Assembly: GCA_963281255.1 (NCBI GenBank)
Contig: OY725490.1
Coordinates: 2,790,001 to 2,854,000, forward strand
Source of the DNA: Aphrocallistes beatrix
Lineage: Eukaryota > Porifera > Hexactinellida > Sceptrulophora > Aphrocallistidae
DNA: 64,000 nt
Reading direction: 5' to 3'
The notes below the pieces were generated by a model. That model ran no database searches, was not told the origin of the DNA, and saw only the letters and a list, made by a program, of their open reading frames with translations. This document shows positions 1 to 10,150 of the stretch, one piece after another. A program made the translations under genes and the position numbers. The first letter of the stretch is position 1; each line of letters starts with the position of its first letter.

Positions 1-822
1 GACGAAAAGATGGATCTCTTTTTCCAGGACTACTCGATTGGTCCGCTTTTTGTACAGGAAAACTACCCGCTCATTCGTCCATTTGGCGCCAAAGGAAATC
101 TACAACGCCATTTAGATCTAATGGCCATGGGGGCTGACAGCATTTCGACAGGAGACATCATCAGTCAACGTATCCGAGCGGCGCAAGGTTGGAAGCTATT
201 ACCAATGCAAGGTTTCTTCTCCACTGTATACCCTGGCCAATTACTATTGGGTTCATTTGCTGGAAGAATTGAATTCCCGAAATGGTTAGGTAACAATTCA
301 AAGTGCACAAAGTATCAAAAAATCATGGGAGAGCTATGCACACACACTCGACTCCACACATCAGGTTCTATCATCGATCTCAGCTTAGATTATGTCCCGA
401 GTTGGTATCAGAAAGTAACGAGAGCTTTGGAACACGAGGAGATACAAGAAGCTTCCAGTTTTCTGTGTGAATACGAGCTCCTTAAAGAGGATTGGGACTC
501 CATTTCTGAACTCGGATTTTTCAAAGGATATCGTGACGTCATGAGTCAGATACCCCCAAAAGTAAAGGCTCAATTAACCCGTGTTACGAACAAAGAGAGG
601 GGACACGTGCATTACAGGAGTGACCAGAGTTTCAGGAAGCAGAAGGTGGTGGTAGAAGGAGAATTCGATGAAATGGATGTGGATGAACAGAGTTCAGAAG
701 GAAATACACAGGACTTGTCGCAGAATCAAATGATTCAAGTGAAACATGTGACTACTAAAAAGCCTGCTGCAACTAAACCAGCGGGTAAGGGCTCACAGAA
801 GGGGAAACGGACTAAAAAGTGA
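1..822 (+). CDS. RFC1: Replication factor C subunit 1, C-terminal part (cut by window edge)
   Basis: Open from base 1 in frame to a TGA at 820-822, so the gene starts before the window. RFC1 is the large subunit of the clamp loader that opens PCNA onto primer-template DNA in the nucleus. The part seen is the C-terminal collar domain plus a basic tail. It carries the family pattern LFVQENY near the start, then ADSISTGD, the Trp-rich LLPMQGFFSTVYPG stretch, FPKWLG, the LLKEDWDSISEL helix and PPKVKAQLTRVTNKE. These match the vertebrate RFC1 collar in order and spacing. The tail is acidic then Lys-rich (KGSQKGKRTKK), like the nuclear-localising tail of RFC1. The AAA+ and BRCT domains must lie upstream. 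No intron is needed within this 0.8 kb. Confidence 0.93.
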   Translation, partial: DEKMDLFFQDYSIGPLFVQENYPLIRPFGAKGNLQRHLDLMAMGADSISTGDIISQRIRAAQGWKLLPMQGFFSTVYPGQLLLGSFAGRIEFPKWLGNNSKCTKYQKIMGELCTHTRLHTSGSIIDLSLDYVPSWYQKVTRALEHEEIQEASSFLCEYELLKEDWDSISELGFFKGYRDVMSQIPPKVKAQLTRVTNKERGHVHYRSDQSFRKQKVVVEGEFDEMDVDEQSSEGNTQDLSQNQMIQVKHVTTKKPAATKPAGKGSQKGKRTKK

Positions 823-1489
823 AGTTTGTTTGTGGTAGAGGGGTATACCACTATAGTCACTTGTGCAGCTGGTTTTAACCTGAGCTTAGAACGCTTTCAA
901 TTTGATTCTGATTCTGAACTGAACTCTCCTCTTTAACTCGAATTTGCTAGTATATTTTAATTGTGAATACCATATTCTCTACTTAACTGTGAAACTCTTG
1001 TGTTTACGATTTTAGAATTTACTTTTCAGATTTGAAGTTTAGAGTGGGTGAGCTGTTAAACCACTTTCTGCTTATGAACCACTTCTCAATTCATGTTTAC
1101 GTGGATGAGATATTCCACCTTTACCTACATATATAATATATATTGTGTAGGAAGGTACAATATTATATGTCTAGTAGTGGAGGCGAAAGTTCAAATATCA
1201 TCTAAACAGATATAGGGAATATGGGGGAAACGGATATTAACTCTTTAGTAGCAGAGAGGTACGTTTTATTCTAGTTCAGGGTTTATTTATTGCATAGCTG
1301 GCATAGTACACCCTAGTCATCCTACAAAATCTAACAGTTAAAATATATTTATGGTGGGTATTCATAAGGTTGCATTGAAGGGTTGGTGAAGCACAAATTT
1401 CTCATTTCACATGTACTTTTTGCACCATTACTTGCAGGTACTTCTACAGAATATATAATTCATGTCTCGAGTTTTTACGTCATATACTA
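823..1489. other. Intergenic, nothing recognised
   Basis: AT-rich sequence after RFC1 with a short TATA-type palindrome near 1130-1145. I see no coding pattern, RNA gene or clear repeat; the first part is presumably the RFC1 3' UTR. Confidence 0.5.
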
Positions 1490-2710
1490 CGGGCGTTCAA
1501 TAAGTAGTCGTTATCATAGTGTAATTTCCCAAACTATAGAAATAAAATTAATATCAATTCTGCAATTTCTCGAAATACTCTCCTTGATGCTGTATAACTA
1601 GTTTTATCCTCTTTATCCAATCAAAAAAATTTTTTTGAAGTCTTCTCGCGGTATAGCTTTCATAAACTGAAAAATCGCCGATCCGAGGTGAGCCCGACTT
1701 TCGAGTTCCCTCCCTGACAGGTGTTTCTTCAGCTTAGGGAAGAGCCAAAAGTCGCATGAAGCGAGGTCTGGTGAGTAGGTAGGATGATCTAGCTCTACAA
1801 AACTCTCATACGATCCAACTTTTCCCTTACCAGCTTGGTCTTGTGGGGTCGGGCATTATCGATTGTGGTAGAATTTCTCAACCTCAGATAGGCACTCATT
1901 TAAGTAAAATGATCCAGTAATAGTAGTATTATTGGGGACACAAATCTGGCACACTGGACCATAAGAATCAAAAAATATGCAGCACCAGTGTTTCCCGCCG
2001 AGCGCTTTAAGCGCGCTATTTAGCACACTTAGGTTGTCAAATAACGATTAGTCGTGTTAAATAATGCAATTTTTCTGAATAAACCGCACAAAAATTGCAA
2101 AATTAACGCGCTTTCCAATAATCCTGAGGGAAACACTCCTCACATAACCCTGGGCTTCCGGGAGTCATGTCGAGGGATCATTGGTGGGTCATGGCATTTA
2201 GCTACCCATACTTTGTTAGCTTCCTTTGACAAAGGTTCACTATAACGTACCCAAGTCTCATCACCAGTCACTATCTCGAATAGGCTCCTAGAGTCGGTTC
2301 TAATGAAGTCATAAAACAACTGAGTACATTGAACCTTCTTACTTTTCTGGGCCTGTGTTAGTGCATGCGGGACCCACCGAGCGCAGACTTTCAGAAATTG
2401 CAAATTGTCATGCACACACAATGGTATATGAGCGGTTCCCATCGAGACCCCGACCGCATTAGCTATCTCCACCAATGAAATATGAGGGTCTTCTTCAAGT
2501 AATGCGGAAACCTCGAGGAGTCAATGGCACAGGAAATCGGCCTCCCTGCTCTAGGCTTATCTTCTATCGACTCTCTTCCCTCACGAAAACGTCGGGCCCA
2601 GTCTACTATCGTGAAATATGGAAGAGCTCTATCATTATAAACTTCCATCGAATCCTTGTGGATCTCGGTTGGAGATACTGACGAGTAGTGTACGAATCTT
2701 TATGTAGGCT
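1490..2710 (-). mobile_element. Degenerate mariner-like transposon (DD34D transposase remnant)
   Basis: Reading the minus strand from about 2700 down to 1610 gives a mariner transposase in several frames. The N-terminal part has PTEIHKDSMEVYND and FREGRESIEDKPRAGRP, the linker before the catalytic core. The core shows VTGDETWV (first Asp), then DNARPHKTKL (second Asp), then HPTYSPDLASCDFWLFPKLK (third Asp), with mariner-like spacing between the last two. At least two frameshifts and stops make it dead. A probable terminal repeat beginning GGGCGTTCAATAAGTAGTC lies at about 1491. I could not find its partner on the right, so the right limit is approximate. The spacing between the first and second Asp is about 120 bp too long because another small element sits inside. 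Confidence 0.85.
1988..2137. mobile_element. Short element with CAGTGTTTCCC ends inserted in the mariner
   Basis: The segment begins CAGTGTTTCCC and ends GGGAAACACT, an inverted pair, and lies exactly where the mariner catalytic core has extra length. Ends of this type are common in hAT-superfamily MITEs. I cannot see a clean 8-bp target duplication, so the superfamily is a guess. Internal GCGCTTTAAGCGCG-type motifs recur in the eIF4E intron at about 18,690-18,830. Confidence 0.45.
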
Positions 2711-3049
2711 CGCTGCTCAAGTGAAGATATTGTTTATCCCTTTTAATCTATATTTTAAATGTGATTAATGAATTGGATATACAGATAAATTTCAACAATT
2801 AGTTGATGTGTCTAGATTCTAGACCTCTAGAGAGTGAGATTAGTAGCAACTTTTTCTTTTTTTATCAACCACGCGATATTAATTATCATTTAGATTGATG
2901 GTGCAAGTACCTAGACTATTAAATCATTAATATAGCTTAGGAAATTAAAGCACCTGACTTATTGTTTTAATCAAAAAGTAGTCCCATTACACTGATTCCC
3001 CCGTGTTGCCATATCATGAACAAAGTTCATTGATTTGACCATTTTCATC
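2711..3049. other. Intergenic, nothing recognised
   Basis: AT-rich sequence between the mariner remnant and the GGCATGAACAT repeats. No ORF, RNA or terminal repeat is evident. Confidence 0.4.
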
Positions 3050-3432
3050 AACTTTTGAGTTGTGGCATGAACATGGCATGAACCATGAACTTTTTCAGTT
3101 TCGTAAATTGTCATTTTATGAATTCATTATCGTTTAATCTTCAAGTCAATGTCAAACGAGTTTATATTGATAAATAACCTCAACTAAAACTTGAGGATCC
3201 ATATTATGTTTATATCAATCAGAATATCATGCACTGGTGTATTTTTGATAACATGAAATATAATTTGGATAATAATAACTTTTTACTTCTGGCATGAACA
3301 TGGCAAGAACCTTTTACTTAAGTACCTTTGGCATGAACATGGCATGAACCTTTCACACTTTGCATGAACATTTAATGTTTTATGGCATGAACTTGGCATG
3401 AACATTTGAAGGTATGTGGCATGAACATGCCA
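3050..3432. repeat. Degenerate tandem GGCATGAACAT repeat
   Basis: The 11-mer GGCATGAACAT and close variants recur at irregular spacing (about 3063-3090, 3290-3312, 3331-3352, 3361-3372, 3384-3404, 3417-3430), often as back-to-back pairs. It looks like a decayed minisatellite and has no coding frame. Confidence 0.6.
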
Positions 3433-3439
3433 AACAACT

Positions 3440-4135
3440 CATCTGGCAACACTGGGGGGAATCTTACTATTAAAACTCGATTAATGTATATACAGTCAGG
3501 GTCGCTTATTATGAACCCGCTTAATTTCGTTTACTATGAACTAACCTGGTCCCAATTTCATTTTGTAGATAGGATTTGTATTGAATCAAGTTCGCTTAAT
3601 ATGAAGTATCTCTATAATGAACAGATTTTTTGGTCCCCCTGGTGGTTCACAATAAGCGACCCTGACTGTATATTTATATCTCAATTGATTGAAGAAACTG
3701 CCAGACACAGAAAGCTGATTTTTGGCATGTGGGAGTCTTTTGGCTATGGCACCACTAAGTTCTGGCCTCAGATGAAAATGTCGACTCATCATGGAATTAT
3801 GACGTCATTGTCACCTTTTTATAATTAGAAATTCAGTTTTTCCACTATAACTCGGCCATTTTAGGTGATAGAACTCATAGAAGGCTGAAATTATGAAAGA
3901 ATGTGTATATTAATATTCTTCACACGTGATACGACTATCATCAAAAAATGATAAATCATCACTCTGTTATGACGTCATCATCACGCATCAAAAAAAGATT
4001 AAAAATTGACAAATTTAATGATTTTTCGAGTGGTATCGATTTTAACAGTAAGACAGACATATTTAGAGATGTTATCTACCTTATAATTAATCAATGTGAG
4101 CCCAGGCGCCCGCAGGGCAAGCGAAGCGCGCTTGT
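3440..4135. repeat. Interspersed repeat unit (copies also at 27.0-28.6, 45.5-46.05 and 55.2-55.7 kb)
   Basis: Non-coding repeat running from TACTATTAAAACTCG, through the block with GAAACTGCCAG, TTTTGGCTATGGC and TCATGGAATTATGACGTCA, to a GC-rich hairpin end with GAAGCGCGCTTG. The same order is seen at 27,050-27,316 plus 28,375-28,604, at 55,280-55,690, and inverted at 45,500-46,055. The copy here has been split by a Tigger-derived MITE at 3493-3668. ORFs across it differ between copies and are not conserved as protein. Confidence 0.7.
3493..3668. mobile_element. Tigger-derived MITE, 176 bp, TA target duplication
   Basis: Ends are a near-perfect 24-bp inverted repeat starting CAGTCAGGGTCGCTTATTA, flanked by TA. 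The ends match those of the long Tigger element at 4872-7954, and the interior shares its subterminal TTCATATTAAGCG motifs, so it is an internally deleted relative. It interrupts the interspersed repeat: in the copy near 27,060-27,100 the flanking sequence is continuous. Confidence 0.85.
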
Positions 4136-4218
4136 TGTTAATGATTTTATTCAACGAATTACATTATTTGCCACGTAAGATAGTTGACTCTCCTCTCCCT
4201 TATTAGCTAGACACTAAC

Positions 4219-4473
4219 ATGCATGAACGGCTGCACAAGCATATGCATACCACCAAATGCATAAAGATAATCGACGCCCTGCTGAAATGCCATGAAGAGA
4301 GGACATATGCCAAGTTTTTTGGAGCCTGTAACGATATGAAGAGAGCGCTAAACGCTTGCTTGGCAGAAGAGTATATCGAACGGAGACGACGAAGTATGGA
4401 AGACAGCATCATACGAAAATATAACTTGCGTGTCTTGATAGAAAAGGGTGAAGATGGAGGGAAGATTACCTAG
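4219..4473 (+). CDS. CMC2: COX assembly mitochondrial protein 2 homologue
   Basis: 84-residue single-exon protein. CMC2 is a small twin CX9C protein of the mitochondrial intermembrane space, imported by the MIA40 pathway and needed for cytochrome c oxidase assembly. The two CX9C motifs are CIKIIDALLKC (residues 14-24) and CNDMKRALNAC (residues 34-44), separated by the typical KFFGA loop. The N-terminus MHERLHKHMHTTKC resembles the MHPDLSPHLHTEEC of mammalian CMC2, and EYIERRR follows the second motif as in the family. The length fits (about 79 in human). The ATG at 4219 is the natural start because the protein begins directly with the family N-terminus. It stands alone between two repeat-rich stretches on the plus strand. 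I am confident of the family. Confidence 0.9.
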   Translation: MHERLHKHMHTTKCIKIIDALLKCHEERTYAKFFGACNDMKRALNACLAEEYIERRRRSMEDSIIRKYNLRVLIEKGEDGGKIT

Positions 4474-4869
4474 GTGTTGTATCTAACTAACCTCGTATTG
4501 TAGCCGACAAATAATGAAATGATATTTTTCATTAAAACTTAGAAGGTAGATGGGAAAGTATCAAGAATATGCGAAGAGAAAAATAAAAATGAAATGAGAA
4601 AGCCAATTTTTTTTGGAATTTCCACTCTCAAAAAAAGTCGATTCTATTTTTTGTCCGAAAGGCCTTTTTTTTTTGAGATATTTTGTATACGTATGTTAGG
4701 TAAGTTACATCGTCTTTCATTATATAATTCGCATAAAAACTTTTAACTTCAATTATTTAATTCTTATGGGAATATCGACAGAGGATGAGAGCTGTTTTTG
4801 AATAAAACTCTACACTTTGGTTGTTGTTCTTGTTTCAGGATTAATAGTAGTAGTCTTCTAATAAATTAC
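4474..4869. other. Intergenic, nothing recognised
   Basis: AT-rich 3' flank of CMC2 with oligo-T and oligo-A runs; no gene, RNA or repeat recognised. Confidence 0.4.
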
Positions 4870-5217
4870 TACAGTCAGGGTCGCTTATTATGAACACATA
4901 GGGGACCACGAAATTATGTTCATAATAAAAGAACTTCATATTATGCAAACTTCCCTCAGTTCTCTTATTGTGAATTATAATTTATCATGTTCACATTAGG
5001 CGGACGATATTAATTACGTAAATAAATCTTGATATATAAATTTGAATAATCTTATCATTAATAATACGCATAAACGTATCAATAATAAACTATGTCCGTA
5101 TGAAGGTACAAAATAATACGATGTAGTAAAAAGGAAGGGCAAGTCGAAATATGAAGAAAGATAAGAGAGTGAATATAGAATATAAGACGATAGTGAAAAT
5201 TATTCGAACTACACATA

Positions 5218-7488
5218 CTAATTAGCTTTGAAGTAAGTTTCCAAATATGTTTGATGAATATTATTGGACTTTACAATATGGATGGCATCTTCAATGCTCT
5301 GAATTTCCTGAAATAGGATATTTGAGCAATCTAATCCTTCTTTTTTAGAGCATTGAAAGAAATAGCGGATTTGTTCGATACAACTCAAACACTCTGTTGA
5401 AGTGGGTGGCTCTTCTGCCTCTGAATCATTGTTCTCATCTTCATCTTCACTATTCACAAGAAAAACATCATCAAATTGAAGGGTAGGAGTAGAACTAATA
5501 TCGCTTGACCTGGTTACTAGTTGGTCATCGAACGAGATGTAGTCATTTAGTGAGACATCATTAGAAAGTAATCCTGATTCTACCATATGATCCAAAATAG
5601 ATCCAATTCAGTGAAGGAAAAGGATAGATCGGTTGGTTGAGCATTAATCTTTTTGAAGCCTGCATGGTGAAAACAATTAGCAATATGTGAAGATGGTATC
5701 TGATACCAAGTGGTATGTATGAAGTTTATCGCATCTAGTAAATTTACCGAAAATTCAATTTTAGCATCAAAAGAATGGATTCTTTTTCTGGTGAGAAGAC
5801 GACGATAATTTCCTTTGAATTGCTTAATCACACCTGCATCCATTGGTTGTGTTTTAGAAGTAGTATTCTTTGGTAATCGTAACAATTCAATGGATTTTAA
5901 ATTTGGCAAGACAGGATGCACGGGACAATTGTCAATCACAATTGCAACTTTCCTCCTATTTTGAAAAAATTTCAAATCCAAATTATAGATATATTCTTCA
6001 AAAAGGTTTGTCATCCATGCGCGTTTTGAATTTCGATAAATAATGTTGTCTGGAAGTGATCGAACATTCTTAAAGCACCTTGGCTTTGCGAACTTTCCAA
6101 TAACAATAATGGGTAATTTATCATTACCTGACATATTACTTCCAACCAGAATAGTCATTCTTTCCTTGCTTTTTTTACCACCGACACATTTGTCTTTAAA
6201 GGTATGGGTTGTATCAGGGAGTAATTTCCAGAATAAGCCAGCTTCATCTACAGGGTGGCCCATAAGTTCTGTCCCAAGCTTCATTAGGTATAAAATTTTG
6301 TATACTCAAATAGTCTTAGTTATTATGGTCTTTAGAGATTGTAATTCAAATATTATCAATGATTTTATAAGATTTTTCGAGCCTAAGAACTGGAACTGTG
6401 TTTTGTATGGCGAGTTTTGTGGAAAAAATGTGTCCTGGCTCGCAGCGAAATTCGAGAATCAGGGTCACTGCTTCTGTAAAAAATGTCTCTATTAATCGAT
6501 GTTCCATGACGATTTAGCACCAGATACCTTTCATTCATCATGGAAATATTTCACAAATCCATTGAATGCTTTATCAGAAACGAGATAAAGTTATTATTTC
6601 ACGTGTTCAAATTAGGTACATTTTGCAAAATCACCAAAAATGGCACTTTTTTTCACATCACTAAAAATCTGATCAAAATGGTTCTCAATATACACTGATC
6701 TAAACGTCCTATATTTCTACAAATTTAGAGTGTTCGAGGAAAATGTGAGAGCTAATTTGTCCTAGAATTTATAGACTAGAAAGATAATTTGAAAAGCAGT
6801 GGGCCCTGATTTTCGTTTTTCACTGCGAGTCAGGACACATTTTTTCTCGACAAAACACAGTTCCTGGTCTTAGACTCGAAAAATCTTTTGAAGTCATTGA
6901 GAATATTCGAATTACAATCTCTAAAGACAATAATAACTAATATTGTTTGAGTATAAGAAATTTTATACCGAATAAAGCTTGGGACAGAACTTATGGGCCA
7001 CCCTGTATATTGAAAATATCATTTTCATGAAATCGCTCCAAAATATTAGGTAAAAAAATACTATACCATTCGTTAGTCATTTCATTTGTGACATCGCCTG
7101 CTTCGCCAATCATTCTTTTACGAGTAATTGAATGAAGTTTTTTCCAACGTTTAACCCAACCAATATTAATTTTTATCATATTGATTTCAAGAAAGTTCAG
7201 TTATTCCCTCTAGATTTTGATCGCAGGCAAATTTGAACCATTGCAATAATTCGACTCCTACCTCTTGAAATCCATTATTACGAAACCTCTTAAGATCTGA
7301 TCTAAAATCACCACTTCGTATTCGGGCGATTATCAAGTTTCTGTTCGTATAAATTTGAGAAATTGTACTCCTAGCCACTTCAAATCTTTTAGCGAGTTGG
7401 AATTGAGAGCAAGTCTTGGCATCTAAACAGTGTATTATTCGTGCTTATCACTATCGGTTAGATCCTTTCGTTTAAATTTTTTAGACAT
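5218..7488 (-). pseudogene. Broken Tigger/pogo (CENP-B-like) transposase
   Basis: The minus strand starts at an ATG at 7488 followed by a KRKDLTDSDK-type N-terminus of the CENP-B/pogo helix-turn-helix. A frameshift leads to FQLAKRFEVARSTISQIY. The second helix-turn-helix is incomplete between about 7185 and 7130, then GWVKRWKKLHSI follows. The DDE core has DEAGLFWKLLPD (first Asp), AIVIDNCPVHP (second Asp) and TQPMDAGVIKQFK (third Asp), the usual Tigger signatures. An acidic C-terminal part follows after another frameshift near 5590. The nested element 6251-7005 lies just before DEAG. With at least three frameshifts plus the insertion it cannot make an active enzyme. In a live element this protein would bind the terminal repeats and excise the DNA. 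Confidence 0.88.
6251..7005. mobile_element. Nested palindromic MITE with CAGGGTGGCCCATAAGTTCTG ends
   Basis: Inverted arms of roughly 210 bp (6251-6465 against 7005-6790) start CAGGGTGGCCCATAAGTTC and are flanked by TA. There is no coding sequence. A second copy lies at 43,736-44,506. TA duplication and end sequence place it with Tc1/mariner-type elements. Taking out the element plus one TA joins the two halves of the Tigger transposase in frame as NIDEAG, which fixes the borders exactly. Confidence 0.87.
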
Positions 7489-7960
7489 TGAGCGAAATAA
7501 AACGGAAACAAAATCAAATTTGCAGTAAATACTAAAGGAAAGCGATGATAAATATATGAATTTGTGTGCAGATCACAGAATAAATCAAACTTGGTAAATT
7601 CTTGTGTTGATTTTAGATACGTAGGTATGTGCTACTTGGGGGGTAAACATTAATAATATAACCTTGTTATGTAAAATATGTCATGTATTGTACGTAGTTA
7701 TGTACATACCGTATGTATATACTCATAATAAAAGAATTTTATTTTTTAGTTCGTTTAATGTGAACTAAAAGTTCATATTAAATGAACTTTTGTTCATATT
7801 AAGCATACTATATTCAGTAGGGACCAGATACTCTCTGTTCATAATAAACGGATGATCATATTACAAGAGTTCATATTAAGCGAACTTAGTATAATACAAA
7901 CTCATGTAAGCAGATGTTCATATTAAGCGGGTTCATAATAAGCGACCCTGACTGTACTTG

Positions 7961-7969
7961 TATATAAAG
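7961..7969 (+). promoter_or_regulatory. TATA-box-like site upstream of the NHL gene
   Basis: TATATAAAG fits the TATA-box consensus. It lies about 40 bp before the ATG at 8008 and only 5 bp beyond the TA duplication of the Tigger element. A second weaker TATATAAAAT is at about 7987-7996. Function is inferred from position only. Confidence 0.35.
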
Positions 7970-8007
7970 CAAATGTGTTCATTTTGTATATAAAATATTA
8001 GATTTAG

Positions 8008-9309
8008 ATGAAGTTTCACATGGCAATAAAAGATGAATTAAAACTTTTCGACGATAAATTTGAACAAATTTCAAACCTTTATAATGATCTAAGAAAGAAA
8101 GTTAACTCTAATTACGACATATTACAGGCTGAGATAGCGCCTGAAGAACCGGGTATAGACACTAGCAATGAACCAGAAAGTAGCGATGATGGAGAGGTTA
8201 AATCGAAATCACTAGTTTTTGAAGACTTGTGGACATCCGTAAACAAACTGATTGTATCGTTAGTCACAACTAAAAATAAATTCGAATTACCTTCGGATGA
8301 ATCCTCTCCAGTCGCGAAAGAGAAGGAGAGCTTGGAACGAGATCAAACCAATCTAACAGAAATGGGTCAAGGAGCTGCCTCATTGGAACCAAAAGTGAGA
8401 GAAGAAGAAGTGGCGCAAGCTAGCAACTTGGAAAAAACTGGGTCAGAAGACGAGAGTGACTTAACCCAGAAAGAAACTAGTGTAGCACCAGAAAGAAAAG
8501 AAGAATCTGCGACGGAAAGCAATCGAGATCTGATTGAGAATCCACAAAATGCGATTCCCCGAGGAGTTGTTGTAGACCCAAAACATGAACTAATCTACGT
8601 GGCAGACTGGAACTGTCGATGTATTCGAGTTTACGATTATGAATGTAACTACAAGAGATACATGGAAATGACTGTAGGCATCTCTGCTTGGGGGTTAGCT
8701 TTGTCAAACGAGAAACTTTACATCACCGATAATAGGAATGACAAAGTTCTTTATGTCTCACTGGAAACAGAGAGTAATTTGAGGGAAGAATATCTCGAAG
8801 GCCCCTTCAATTCTCCTCGCGGTATCGCAGTGAATTCAAAGGAACAAGTTTTCGTAGCCGATTGCAATAACAACAGAATTGTGGTATTTGATAAGGGTAA
8901 ACGATCGCATTTGGAAACGCATGTGTTGAAACGACCGGTTGATGTCGAAATCGTTGAAATGGATCTTTACATAATGTGCCTGTGTGTGAAGGGCGGGAAA
9001 AGGGAATTGTACATTCTAAAGCACACGATTTGGACGCTAAACTACGATGAAATCATTTCTGAAAAAGATATCAACGCGTTCTTTTTCTGTATTCACGGGA
9101 ACAGCATTTATCTCAGCGACATGCTAAAGCATTCTATCAAAAAGTACGATTTCAAGAAGGAGCCTCGAGAGACAATTTTATCCAGGAAAGGACATGAAAA
9201 GGGACAGCTGTTTTACCCTTCAGGAATAAGTGTTAACAAGCACTCTCAAATTGTAATTGGATCCTCGAATCGAGGCAATAGAATACAAAAGTTAATGCCA
9301 CACTCTTAA
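8008..9309 (+). CDS. NHL-repeat protein with acidic linker
   Basis: 433-residue single-exon protein. Residues 1-50 are helical and Lys/Asp-rich (KDELKLFDDKFEQISNLYND), possibly a short coiled coil. Residues 50-175 are a low-complexity Glu/Ser/Thr linker. From about 185 an NHL beta-propeller begins: AIPRGVVVDPKHELIYVADW, then FNSPRGIAVNSKEQVFVAD, a divergent middle, then FYPSGISVNKHSQIVIGSS. NHL propellers bind RNA or proteins and form the C-terminus of TRIM-NHL regulators, but no RING or B-box is present. It differs clearly from the NHL family at 11,663 and its copies, sharing only the propeller. A broken piece of this gene is found at 9743-9921. The upstream DNA is the end of a Tigger element, so its promoter may be new. 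Ligand unknown. Confidence 0.8.
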   Translation: MKFHMAIKDELKLFDDKFEQISNLYNDLRKKVNSNYDILQAEIAPEEPGIDTSNEPESSDDGEVKSKSLVFEDLWTSVNKLIVSLVTTKNKFELPSDESSPVAKEKESLERDQTNLTEMGQGAASLEPKVREEEVAQASNLEKTGSEDESDLTQKETSVAPERKEESATESNRDLIENPQNAIPRGVVVDPKHELIYVADWNCRCIRVYDYECNYKRYMEMTVGISAWGLALSNEKLYITDNRNDKVLYVSLETESNLREEYLEGPFNSPRGIAVNSKEQVFVADCNNNRIVVFDKGKRSHLETHVLKRPVDVEIVEMDLYIMCLCVKGGKRELYILKHTIWTLNYDEIISEKDINAFFFCIHGNSIYLSDMLKHSIKKYDFKKEPRETILSRKGHEKGQLFYPSGISVNKHSQIVIGSSNRGNRIQKLMPHS

Positions 9310-9615
9310 CTAATAGAAGTTTTCTATTTATATGGCCTGTAGACATCTTCGTTCTATTTTCAGATTTTATTCAATTCTTGCATGACTAGAGTTATTTACC
9401 GAAATATTGATGCAAAACTGAATGAATGAAAAAATTAATCAACTCCCTTTCGTCCCTTTCCGTCCCCGAAATTAGACATGTCTGTCTAAATCATCAAATT
9501 TATTTATGTCCGGGTATTTTCCGACTCATTGGCGAGATCTTAGGTGAGAAAAGTTGTGTAAGCTACTTTTTTTTCATGAATATTTTTGATAATTTCTAAA
9601 AATATGGAGGTCCAT
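9310..9615. other. 3' flank of the NHL gene, nothing recognised
   Basis: AT-rich sequence with CGTCCCTTTCCGTCCCC-type motifs near 9450; no gene or repeat family recognised. Confidence 0.4.
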
Positions 9616-9617
9616 GG

Positions 9618-9742
9618 ATAAAACAGGAGGGACTCTCTGTTATAGTCCTGAAAAATGTTGTAAAATAATCATTGCTACTATGGTGCTGCATAACATGTGT
9701 ATCAACCATGGTCTCCTGACCGAACTCGAAACATCAATGGAT
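9618..9742 (+). mobile_element. Fragment of a PIF/Harbinger-type nuclease
   Basis: One frame reads LCYSPEKCCKIIIATMVLHN followed by MCINHGLLTE. The KIIIATMVLHNMC pattern is the C-terminal helix of Harbinger (HARBI1-like) DDE nucleases. Only this tail remains, and it runs directly into the NHL gene fragment that follows. Confidence 0.55.
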
Positions 9743-9921
9743 GAATCCACAAAATGCGATTCCCCGAGGAGTTGTTGTAGATCCAGAACATGAACGAATC
9801 TACGTGGCAGACTGGAACTGTCGATGTATTCGAGTTTACCATTCTGAATGTAGCCACGATAAATACATAGAAATGACTAGGCATCTCTGCTTGGGGGTTA
9901 GCTTTGTCAAACGAGAAACTT
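9743..9921 (+). pseudogene. Truncated, frameshifted copy of the 8008-9309 NHL gene
   Basis: Starts NPQNAIPRGVVVDPEHERIY and matches bases 8538-8720 of the neighbouring gene with scattered substitutions. A 2-base deletion (ACTAGGCATC against ACTGTAGGCATC) shifts the frame before the next blade. Homology ends near 9921. It is a partial duplication of about 180 bp. Confidence 0.85.
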
Positions 9922-10150
9922 TGCGCGCCGCTATACTATTTTATTGTTGTAACTAATGATAAATGAATTCAGAGATGGAAAAAGCAATGCTATTAACAGT
10001 AAAATTGCTGCTAACAGCGTTTCTACCATTCCTGTAAATGACGCTTTACGAGAGGATTTCCTTTACTCAAATACTTAAATTATTGACTTACCTGTAAATA
10101 CGTATTTCGCAAATGTTTCCCAATAGACAAAATAATATTACTTGATTAAT

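Larger units (their letters stand above)
4872..7954 (-). mobile_element. Tigger/pogo-type DNA transposon, non-autonomous now
   Basis: A 24-bp terminal inverted repeat starting CAGTCAGGGTCGCTTATTA at 4872 is matched by its reverse complement ending at 7954. TA flanks both ends (4870-4871 and 7955-7956), the target duplication of Tc1/mariner/pogo elements. Subterminal TTCATATTAAGCG motifs repeat inside the right end. The element carries a broken transposase on the minus strand and a second, TA-flanked element at 6251-7005. Its right end stops 53 bp before the start codon of the NHL gene at 8008. Confidence 0.9.

Noticed and set aside
3406-3828. 140-codon ORF on the plus strand
   Set aside because: It runs across a minisatellite, a MITE with inverted ends and an interspersed repeat; the frame is not kept in the other repeat copies.
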